From Diphasiastrum complanatum (lineage: Eukaryota; Streptophyta; Lycopodiopsida; Lycopodiales; Lycopodiaceae): a stretch of DNA of 64,000 nucleotides. Of the stretch, positions 24,640 to 35,675 are shown in pieces (position 1 is the first letter of the stretch; the number at the start of each line of letters is the position of its first letter). Below the pieces are notes generated by a model that was not told where the DNA came from, ran no database searches, and was given only the letters and a program-made list of their open reading frames with translations. The translations under genes and the position numbers were made by a program. Location: NCBI GenBank assembly GCA_029204225.1, contig CM055093.1, positions 17,509,041 through 17,573,040 on the forward strand, in the 5' to 3' direction.

Positions 24640-25560
24640 CTATATGGGCTTTGCCTTTTCCCTTGAGGTCGATAAATTGATCTTAGATGAAGATGACATC
24701 CTGGCTAACGAATATCTTCGACTCGATAGGATCGAACAACTTGTAGGCTTGATCTTAAGTAGTGTAGCTGATGAAAATACATTTTGGAAGTCGAGCTTCT
24801 TCCTGAGATCATGAGGAATCTGCGCATAAGCAGTACAACCAAAAACTTGTAAGTTTGATAAAGAAGGTTTGGTACTTGTCCAAACTTCGAATGGTGTTTT
24901 GTCTGAGAGACCTTTAATAGGACATCTGTTCTGAATATAGGTTGTTGTTGAAATAACTTCAACCCAGAAGGGCAATAGTTTCAGAACATATTCTTCTTGA
25001 CTATGGATTCGATAATTCCTCTTAGTGTCAGTATTTTGATTTGATACAAATTTTTTTGACCCTTTCTTCTTCTGATATAGAGCATGTGATAATATATTCG
25101 AAGAGTTGTTTGAGCTTTTTCGATTGTCTTCCTGCAGCAACATAGCGATTACTCTTGAGAGAGTTACATCATAGTGTGTTGCCATGATAATCACCCATTT
25201 TTTGTATGTAGGTGGCAGACTCAATAACAATGTTATGATTACATCTTGATCGTCGATAGTTGATTCGACAACTGCCATCTGCTACAAGAGATTCTTAAAC
25301 TAGTTATCTTTATTCTGAAGCGAATCACCATTAGACATCACGTCCCTCACATCATATAGTGCACTCAGGATGTCCCATACTTCTTTTGAATTTTGGGCTC
25401 CATATACATGGCCAATTTGGGTATCTGATATATTGAGAATGATTAGTGAGAAATTCATTTGGAGTCAGATGTGTTGTCTTCACGCATCAATTCGATTCTT
25501 GTGACAACATCCCATAGCTCATTGGCAATTAGCAAGGTTTTCATCTTAAATTTTTATGAT
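24640..25560 (-). pseudogene. Copia D gag fused by deletion to integrase C-terminal part
   Basis: Decayed gag (around 25300-25560) continues into an open frame: DDQDVIITLLLSLPPTYKKW, then YQKKKGSKKF, and without zinc knuckle, protease or integrase catalytic core into FWVEVISTTTYIQNRCPIKG, DKTPFEVW and LQVFGCTAYAQIPHDLRKKL. The junction lies within the open frame, so gag and integrase tail are fused in phase. Confidence 0.85.
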
Positions 25561-25578
25561 CTCATACCAGAAATTACT

Positions 25579-25590
25579 GCTCTGATACCA
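25579..25590 (-). other. Primer binding site of copia D
   Basis: TGGTATCAGAGC on the minus strand, a perfect initiator-tRNA-Met type site directly after the LTR. Confidence 0.9.
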
Positions 25591-26481
25591 TGTTGGAAGA
25601 AGGAAAGGATGCTTGATAGAAAAATGGCTACATTCGGACTTTGCGGAATAATCCTTCTCGTTATGTATGACTACACCTATCAAATTTGATCAAATCTATT
25701 GTGACTATTGCCATGTTCGATTCTTATTGATTCTAACTTTGAAATCATCAAAATTTGTTAGATTGATTTTGTAGACAAATATAACAAAATAAACATTTTT
25801 GTATCGAATATAGCTACTGTATCAAAGTATTCAATAATTTGGACAAAACTATAAGTGGACATAATCAGATTACAATACAACAAAGAAGCATTTGATCATT
25901 CTGACATAATACCGAACATGATAAAATTGTATGATCAATTCAATAAGTAGCATGTACAAACTAGAAGAATCATGAGCACAAAATAATACGGATGCAACTA
26001 CGTACCTCTGAGTATCTGATTGACTTTGTTTGACACTTCCGCTAGTAAGTAGTAAGTGTTTCTGGCAATGCGCTATATTAATCTCTAGTATCAGTTTGTA
26101 AAAGAGAACTTAATCTAGAAAATGATCAACTATTTATACTAGTTATGAATGCCATTTAGACTTATTCAAATGACAGTTGAAGACAGATGTTTGGTCGCAA
26201 AGCACAATTAGAGCTTAGCCAAATTGCATTGTCACTTATCCAGTTGGGCTTTCGGGAAACCACCTGCAAAAACCGTTAGGGCAAGTCGTTAGCTTCACAA
26301 CAAGTGGAAACAAGTTCTGTTAACATTCAATAGTTCGAATACCTTCGATACTCTTTGTTAAACCCAACTGTTAGCGATTTTCATGTATTTCTACAGACAG
26401 TGTAAAAACATGAGTAAAACTGTAGAACTGGATAGATGAATGGATGTAGATTAAAGATCGATTATTCGGATAAATCCAACA
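25591..26481 (-). repeat. 5' LTR of copia D (891 bp)
   Basis: On the minus strand it starts TGTTGGATTTATCCG and ends CTTCTTCCAACA, giving matched TGTTGG...CCAACA ends. It is followed directly by the primer binding site. Confidence 0.8.
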
Positions 26482-27406
26482 TGCCTTTTGTACCAGATTG
26501 GAGCTCCAACATCTAGTGTTATATGGTCTATCTAAGTGCTTATACGGTGATGTGTTGGATTCCTTGGGTATTCATTTTATGCGATACCCCTCAGGTGGAG
26601 ATCATATAGTGTCACATGATTCCAATCATGATGCTTTGTTGCTATTGCTCATGATAGTAGTTTTCATGTAGTGCGAGAGCATACCAGGGCCATCTTCGCA
26701 ATCATCTTGTCAGCGTGTTGACTTTGTTCTCTCATGTGAGGGAATTTGCACTCTTGGAGATGATGTGATGCCGATCCCTCTCGACAAGGTCCACCAAGCA
26801 AGGGACTGTTGCATCTCACGCAGCTCAAGAGAAAGAGCGCGATTATAATGACTGTGCATCTAGTGAAGATTCCATTCCCTTTGCTTTGGAACATATGGAT
26901 GTCTTCGCAAGAAATTTAATGATCTTTTGTTCTTATGTGTAGAGCTTGTTGTGAAATGTTAGGTACAAAATGTTACATTATCATCCGTCATTGTATCTTT
27001 CTATCGTCAACGTGTTTTTGTTGTGTTGCAATGTTTGCAAACACTTTCAATTTTTCGACGAGCTCAATTTGCACGAGCGACTGCTTCAAAGCTTTTTGCA
27101 TTACCGATTAGTGACACTTTTCTAGTTAGTGACTTACATCAAGCAATAGGTTTTGAATAATTATTTTAACGTTTTATGTTTTATTATTATGTTTTGCTAT
27201 TTGGCATTATCATTCTATGTACTTTTATCTTTTTGTAAACTGATGAGTTTTCTTATCCTTCAATAATAAAAGGAGGGCTTTTCTTTTTTTTTTTCTTAAG
27301 TTTTTGGTGCTATGTTTCTCATTAACAGGCTTACCACTATGCCGTTAAGATTATTTCGCCACAACCAACCCTCTCCGCAATGTGCCTTTCACTAGATCAT
27401 GCATAA
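26482..27406. other. Intergenic stretch upstream of CCDC12
   Basis: No gene recognised. Short ORFs lack family similarity. A TTTTCTTTTTTTTTT run lies near 27280. This interval and the hairpin after it form the presumed CCDC12 promoter. Confidence 0.45.
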
Positions 27407-27513
27407 GCTTTAAATGCATGTTGTGCCCATATGCACATCCAACGGATGTGGTTAAGTGAGAGACTTAACCACACCCATAAGATGTGCATGTGGGTGCAAC
27501 AAGCATTTAAAGC
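27407..27513. repeat. MITE-like hairpin (two ~51-bp arms, 5-bp loop) upstream of CCDC12
   Basis: Left arm 27407-27457 and right arm 27463-27513 are imperfect reverse complements around the loop GAGAG. The inner stem ACTTAACCACA/TGTGGTTAAGT and the outer end GCTTTAAATGC are perfect, with mismatches in the middle. Short ORFs on both strands are consequences of the palindrome. It is probably a small foldback or MITE element. A small-RNA precursor is possible. It ends 140 bp before the CCDC12 start codon. Confidence 0.75.
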
Positions 27514-27635
27514 ATGTGCGGTTTTGAGAGGCGAGCCCCTAATGCCTGTCCTCATGGGCCATCCTGTGCAGAAGGCCAAACCTCCTTTAGAGAAAGGTAG
27601 ATGTTTCATTGTGAATAGATAGAAAAAGAAGAAAG

Positions 27636-27649
27636 TTAGGGTTAGGGTT
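27636..27649 (+). promoter_or_regulatory. Telo-box-like motif in the CCDC12 leader
   Basis: Two tandem TTAGGG units followed by TT lie 5 bp upstream of the CCDC12 ATG. The reverse complement contains AACCCTAA, the plant telo-box found in promoters and leaders of translation and cell-cycle genes. A role here is inference. Confidence 0.4.
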
Positions 27650-27653
27650 GGTT

Positions 27654-30600
27654 ATGGCGACTGATGATGTAGACGCCGCTGCGGCAGAGCGCAAGGAGCG
27701 CCTTAGAGCACTTCGGGCAGCCGTAGAGCTATCTACTGCAGCACCCTTGGAGGAGGAGCAGGAGCAGCGGCAGATTAATGATGATGCGGTCCAGGCCACA
27801 CAACAGAATGGTGAAACAGAGCAAGAGAGGTACTTGTATCTTCGTTCGATTTTGTTGCACCTGCTGGGAATATCTTCTTACTCCACAAATGGATTGTGTA
27901 ATGTAGTGGTACCTCGGGCGTTTTCTACCTTTCAAATTGGGAATATGTCGCAATATTTGACAGAACAGTTGATCCTAATTGCTACCAGGTTAAAAAGAAG
28001 GATGACTTTTGTAAATGATGTTATTCAGGTTTTTGTGAATGACGTATATATTCAAGCTATCAAATTGAACATTTACTAATGTTGTCAATATAATTGTGGC
28101 ACATGGGCTCTTTAGGCGACTTCATATTTTCCATATCAAGCCCTCTTCATCACTCTCTACATTTTCACAACCCACCACGTTTCTTGTGTTCTATTTTCAT
28201 CATGCCAATCTTCGATGCTTAACCCTAATCAGATTAGGTTTTCTTTAAATATGTTATTTGTGCTCCTATGACCATTTGTTTGCTGAAGTCTCCAAATATC
28301 ATGTCAGGTTTTCCATTATTTTGGTTCACACTAGAAAACCATTCTTTGTGTGATGTCATATGGGATTTGCTCCCAAATCAAAGTACCACTCTCTTGTAGA
28401 CGTGGTCTTACTCGATGACGTCTCATCATTGCTCTCTTGTTCACTTGCAAAATTAGTAGAATTATGCGCTTGCCATTGAGGTCTCCCTCTCGAATTTGAT
28501 TCTCTGCCCCCCCCCCCTCTTATGCCTACCTTTGGGCCCTTGTCATGAGTAGCTAATGGGAGATTGGGCGAATTTCAAACGCAGTCAGCATTGTGGATTT
28601 AATTCTTCTTGTCTGAATTATCACACAACTATCAACAATGGAATCTCCTTGGCAGGTTCTGACAAAGTTTTGGATGAGATTGAACAGGAAACAACAATCA
28701 CACATCAAAAAACAACTCCAAACAACTAACTTTCCAATCTAGGGTATTTGCATTGTCATGTAGTGTAGAATCTAGATTATCACAAGCATCACCTACAAGC
28801 CTTCAACTTCCAAGGCAGTAACTCACAAATTTAGATGCAAATTGAATTTTGACAAGGTAGGAGAGTAAAACAGTAGATGTGGCACCCTTCCTCTTTGGTG
28901 ACGGGAGTTGTGAGAAAGATGAGGGAACTTTGAAAGAGATAGAAAAGACAATGTTGTCCAAATAGAGAGAGTTTGGAGAGGATACAGCCAGCTGCCCACA
29001 ACTAGTTGGTGTAGTAGGTAGTTCCACTTCGGCACCCAAGTAGAAGAGAGACATCCAAGCTCCTAGCTCAACTATAGAACAACACAGAATCCAGATGCCT
29101 ATCTCCTTATTTCATAAGAGGTAATTTTTCAAGAAGATCGTGAAACAATTTTCTTTATTAAATATTTCAAACACAACTTAATTTGTCTTAGGTAATTTTA
29201 AGTTTTGGTGTATTCAAGATGATTATATGGACAGCACTTCAAATGATAGTTCTGGGTATCATTTCCCACCTGTGCAGACCCCTCCTGGAAATGAGAAACA
29301 AGAAATAAGTAATGGTGTCACATCGTGACGTGGTGAAAGTTTGCCAAATCACAATTCAAAATTGTAATAAATTCCCTTCATTTAAAGACTGTCACACAAA
29401 CAATATGCTAACACATGTTTCCCCACAGGGAACTTGTTTCTCACATGCAAAAGTGCTTCATGATACTCGTGTTATGGGAGACAATGTTTTCCAAAATGTT
29501 TCCCACTAGCATTTCCCATGTTGGGAAAACATGGACATGGGGTAAACAGTGTTTCCAAAACTAATGTTGTAGGGGCTTTTAATACATATAGAAATGGGGA
29601 GCTTAGCTGCCCCATATGTTTCTAGCTTATTCTATTTTGTAATGTTTTTTAAACACTTGGGTTTTTTTAGTCTGCTATTGTTGGCCATTGTTTGCTGCTT
29701 CGTAAACATGAGGTCAACCCAACAAAACTTGGATTATATCAGAATTTGAATAGCAACATGTTGCTAAAATATTCTTTGTTGATTATGGAATTTTTTTTCA
29801 AACTCTTTTGTTGAATGCATATCCTTTTCTAAACTTTATCTAATGTCATTATTAAATTGCCAAGTTGAATTTATAAGATAGTATCATATAGAATGGTGAT
29901 ATTTGTGCGTAGGGACTCGAGAGGATGGAAAAATCGGAAATTTTGACCTCAAAGAGGCTAGCAAGGGGATTTATGATGCATGCATAAGAAACCCTATGTA
30001 GATGGCGTCAATATCATGGGCATGTTCAAACTTAGGCTTCTAGGTAGTTGGATCATATCAAGGTAATAAATAAGAATCATGAGGCAATGGGCATGTGGTA
30101 GGAAACCTATTACTTCTATGTCAAGGTGTATAGCTAATAAGAATAAGTTTTCTTGACATGGAGGTCAATGAATGGATGAGGGATGGCTTGCAAAAGAAAT
30201 TTGTGGCTACTACCTAGGGGAGGAACTATACTAAAGTTCTTGGACTCGGGAGGCTGAAAGTTTTTTTTTTCATCAAATATATTTGTCATTTTGAGCAATT
30301 GGTGCCCTCCTTATGAGTGTTGCCTTGAGAAAAGTCATTTTGCACCTATCGATGCAACCAATGAAACTTATTACTGGAATCGTTACTCCATGATATTTCA
30401 TAGCATGGTCTGAGAGACTTTAGTAGGAGCAAGCAAGGATGGAGTGAGATTTCAAAATGAAGCATGTCTAGTGGAGACAATTGTATATTAATTATAGTTA
30501 GGATTGAAATAATGAGATGTGTACCAAGTTGCATGAGGTAACTTAATGATGGATAAGGGATCCCATGAGGTAGTCAACTAATCTTTCTGTATTGTTATGT

Positions 30601-33600
30601 GGATGATAGTAACCTCATCTAACATAGGTCACTATGATAGGTTGATATATATGGCGACCTCATGTCCTTCCTCGAGTTGAATCAAATAAACACCGTATGA
30701 TATAATTGGTTTTTCAAGGTCGTGGAAAGTCCAGATTCTTCAAGCTCCTCTAACCCTAGTGGATCAATTGTCAAAGCTCTATTGAATATTTTCCCGTAGA
30801 AATTTTTTATGATAAATCATGTATTCTCAAGGGTGTAGATTGAAATTTGAGATGAGTGATTTTATTTATGAGCATATACATGCAATAGTCATCGAGGTGG
30901 AGGCACAACATGTAGTGCAAGTGGTCACCAACTATGCTAGCGATTGTGTGGCCATGGGTGAGCTTTTGGAGAGAGACTACCTTGCCATTGTGTGGACCCT
31001 ATGTGCAACACATTGCATTAATTTTTTGATGCACGACATAGGAGGCCTCCCTTGGTTTTCTACCATCACATCCACTACCATCTTCTTGGTCACATTTGTA
31101 GCGAGGAAGAAGAGACCGCTTGCAATTCATAGAACATACAACTCGCTGGATTTGAAGAAGCAAGTCCCCACATGCTTCACCTACTACTTTGTTGTCTATA
31201 TGGCAACTGGCCTTGAGTTCACACGGTGGGGTCATAGTAATGAGACGACTGGACTCAAGTTCCAAAAAATAGTATTTGGAGATGATTTTTGAGGACAAGC
31301 CGAACAGTTGGGTGAGGTCCTGCGACAGTGTACCCTGTGTTGAGGTTGGTGGATCGAGAAGGATGTGCATTGGGCCTCATTTACGAGTTTATGGACGAGA
31401 TCGGAGAGCCGCTTTAGAGACTGGTTTTTGATTAGTGAAGGCATACTTTTTCTCATTTGTCTTGTGCATTTATTTTGTAAAAGTATTCTACCATTGTCAA
31501 GTTGTTTTTCTACAGTGAAATGATAATTTTTTGGATTTTGTACGATGTCAGCTATCCGAGAGAAGTGGCTTGAGAGGTGGAATTTCTCCACATACACGTG
31601 GTTGCTCATTTGCTTCACCCTATGTGGGTTACCAGAGCCATACATTCAGACTTCGAATTCATCGACAACTAGAGGATAGACACGAAAAATTGTGTATCTA
31701 GGTTAGGGTTGTCATGTAATCATCAACATTTTTTGTGCTTTCGACTCCTTGTTGCTTTCTAGAATCTAGCAACGTCCTCTGTCCATCCTTGTGCAAGTCA
31801 ATGCCCTTTGTTGAATTTAAAAGCAAATTATGATGCTTCATTGTATTTTACGATGAGTTTGTTGAGTTTTTGCTAGAGCCACTCATGTGGTGGGGTGTGG
31901 TAAGCAAATCTACCCCAAACATTACTTCTCTTGCCACTCGCATCCTTGCTTAGGATTGTTTTGCTTCGGCTTGTGAGTGGAATGGCCTCTTATGCACACA
32001 AACAGACACAACAGGCTCAACATTCCAAGTTGAACAGGGTTGTTTAATACACCACCAACCTGAGACTAGTCAGGAACATGCAGAGAGATGGTACGCCTAG
32101 ATAGGTAAACCCCGAGGAGTGCCTTAGATCCACACACTGCAGCAGTCCATGCACAGAAAGATGATGTGGCTAATGATGAGATATTTTCAAAGTATCATCA
32201 AGAGCTGGCACATAATGATAGGAGGCAGTGCAGGACCACTAGGTCCATGGCCAGGGCTGATGCAGAGGATGCACAAGAGGAGGGTGGGGACTATTGATGA
32301 AGTAGGTCATGATGGTCTTGCTGCTGCTAATGAAGTAGGCCGTGATGTCTCTACGACTATTGGTGAAGGGAATGATGGACCAACCCTATTGCTAGAAGGT
32401 GCACCATTGCTTCCAGCCTTGGGATTCTGTACCAATAGAACCTAGTTCCCCAACAATGTCAAGCATGGGCCTATGAGCTAACCTAGTCACGGTTGTTGCT
32501 TCATATAGGTGCTCTTACTCAGAGGTGCAAGAATTGCCAGACATGGGGTATTGCCCAAGGACCACCCATCTGGCCCGGTCAAACTGAGCAAATGCAACCT
32601 GATCCTTGTTGTTGTGTTGCAAAAGGTACCATTGCAATGTAGACAACATCATATGTGTGCACCTGAACTTACAAGAACTACTATGTCTCTCTCCACGAGA
32701 TCCACCTCCGGCCGTATGCCTTGTCCGTCACAGGCATGTCTATAGAAACTCCAAAACCTATAAAAAAGGTCAAAAACCTAATGCAAAGTGGATAGGTGGA
32801 AAAAGAAAATCTAAAACACCTCAATAGCTGCCAAACACTGACCCGGAATGCCAATGGATGCACTCTAAACCCCTCTATTGTACCCCCTAAACAATAAGGG
32901 CCTCATGCACATCAACCACATGAACGCTCATGGCGACCACCTATGCCAAGAGAAGCTTGGGAATATGCAATCATTTTCTCCCTAGAAATCCTACAGCTAA
33001 TCCTAGTAACAAGATTCGTTATAATGATGCACAAAGAAGCTTTCAAACAAAACAAAGGAAAAAATGGTGAAAAATAGCCTCAAACGGTGTTTTGCTTGCA
33101 AATCTCCACACACAACTTTTTCCGTCTTCTATGTATTACCATTTCTTTTTATAGATCACTACCTTTACATAGAGTGCTCACACATCCTATTCTATGTGCT
33201 TCCTATTGCTCTCCACAAATATTTTTTCTCCTAGTTCCTGCCCCTCAACTATCAGGTTCCAGGGCCTGCGTTCCGGAATAATCCTGGCCCAAACTGTTGT
33301 TCCTGTGCAACTATGCACCAATCATAGGGGCATAATATTTCATAGGGGCATAAATATTACCCTCCTCTTTGTTGCTTGGCTGGATTTTGGGTTTATTTTA
33401 GCTTTTGTTGTAGACATGGTGTGAAGCAGTAGAAAGTTCTAATGGCTTTAGTGTCCTACATTCTCCATGTTATGATACAGAGATCACAAAGGGCTGTCTT
33501 TTGGTAGAAATTGTCGTCGGAAAGGGGTGGGCAGCAAAATCTAGAGAAAGTTTTGGAGGTGTGCCTGCAGTTCTAGTTCCAGGACAGGAAGGCAGTAGCT

Positions 33601-33976
33601 GGATAGCGGAAAGCGTAGCGTCTCACTTCCCCATTGAGCAGTAAGCAGGCCATCACTGTTCGAAGAGGTGCTTGGGCCACTGTGTGTGGCATCTTTCTGC
33701 TTGGACAATTTCACTGTCCTGATGCTGCAGTACCTCAGAGGGGGTAGCTAAACCCTGAGCATGCAGTCAGGCCCTGCTCAGGCTTGGGGCAACATGGACA
33801 GCCCTCGATCAGGGTTCAAGGATGGCGGCAGCACTTGGCCTAGGGCTGGAGTGAGGGGGCAGGACGAACGAAGTCCAGGAGGCATTGGTCTGGCTGGGGC
33901 CGCATGGAGAGCACTCGATAAGGGTAGAACTAGCTCTTGATCGGGTGCAAGGAGGTCACGGGGAGGGTGGGCCCCA

Positions 33977-34023
<47 letters not shown>

Positions 34024-35615
34024 AGAGGCATGTGCTGTGAAGATGGAATAATAATTATATGCAGATGGGGATTCGAGTACAGCATATCCCAAACAGTGCA
34101 GACAGTGATTAGCATATGCTTTTGAAGAGGGCTTTGATTTTCTTAATGTCATGCATTGGTATGGATTTTTTTTTTGCTTGCTTGTATCATAGTTGCAACC
34201 ACGATTCATGGTTTTTGTTAGGGTTTTGAGAATCAAATTATTATTATTTTGGATTTTAGTGGGCAAATATGGGTATCAGCTTGAAGCTCTGACGAGAGTA
34301 GTGCATTTATGCAGGCTGCCAGTAGCTTAATGTACAGTATGGTCCATTTCAGGGTAGATATATACCTGTATTAATGTGCCAAAAACCAGCTCAAAAGAAA
34401 AGAAAATTGTTTTTTGAACAGCGATTCTCTGCCGAGAATTGAGATCCGCGAATCGCTATTGCCCGAGAATCGAGATTCACGGCAACCATGGCTTGTATTT
34501 AATTTTTCTGAGTTTTATCTAACGACAGTACTGACCTTATAAATGGAATCTGTGAATCTCTGTATATTCCAATCTCACAATAAGATGTATAAAACTGATG
34601 GCTGAAATGTTGAGGATTTTGAATAGTAGTTATACACATTTTCACTCCTGTTATATGGTTCAAACTTTCCACACAGTTCTCATCACTTATAAAGTAAACC
34701 ATAAAATTATTTGGATTCCTATCAACATTAATATCAAAAAATTGAAAACTTATTTTGATGAAAGAACAGGAGAATAGTACATGTGGCTAAGTATGCTGAT
34801 GCAAGGTTTCACGGCTATTATTATATTTATTCTGTGAATTGGGGTGTTATTGCAGGGAGAAAGAGCTCAGATTCAGAAATTACATGCCTCGTAATGAGGA
34901 GCTTCAGAAAAATAGGAAGGAGGCCCCAAAGCTGCCAAAATTTGATGATCCGATTGCCAAGGACCCTTCAGATATCACTAGAACAGAGGTATTTTTGTAG
35001 GCCTTCATGTATCTGCAGCATCAAATGATAAGGAAGGTGATAACGTACCTGCTATTGTGAAGAATAGTAGGCTTTTGTTGATTGCCAACTCGTGTGTGCA
35101 ACTAATAACTATGAAATATTGGCTAATCTCCACCTTACAGAGAAATACAATAAAATGCCAGCTTTGCAGTTGACTATATGCTGTGTGACATTGTTGGTGT
35201 TGATTTTTCTGGCAAATTTTTTCAAGTTACAGCTTTCACAATCTGCATGACTGTGCAATATGTTGAAGTGGTACTTGTTCTGTATTCTCAAGGACCCAAT
35301 TGTCAGCATAGCACCAAAGAAGGCAAATTGGGACTTGCGAAGAGATGTTGCTAAAAAGCTGGAAAAGCTAGAGAGGCGGACCCAGCGAGCTATTATTGAA
35401 CTCATGCGTAAGTTTGCTTTGTTCGACTTAACTTCTAGTGCATTGCACATCTCTAGTCAACTATTAGGTTCCTGGGGAATATAAATTGCCCTTCTTTCTG
35501 ATACAGCATAAGCTCTAGGTTCTCAACTAGTATGCCAGTAACAAGAAATGAAACACCATCATTGTTTTCGAGATATTCAGATCCTTTCAATAAGTTGCAG
35601 TTACTTGGGGATTTT

Positions 35616-35675
<60 letters not shown>

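Larger units (their letters stand above)
23690..26481 (-). mobile_element. Copia retrotransposon D (5' LTR, deleted internal region)
   Basis: Minus-strand copia of a different family from A/B/C: 5' LTR 25591-26481, primer binding site 25579-25590, fused gag-integrase, RT. The 3' LTR and RNase H are not found, and the element stops at about 23690. Confidence 0.88.

Noticed and set aside
27648-28079. 143-codon ORF as a single-exon gene
   Set aside because: The CCDC12 similarity ends at 27829 at a GT donor; the rest is intron 1 read-through, and its first codon is TTG, not ATG.
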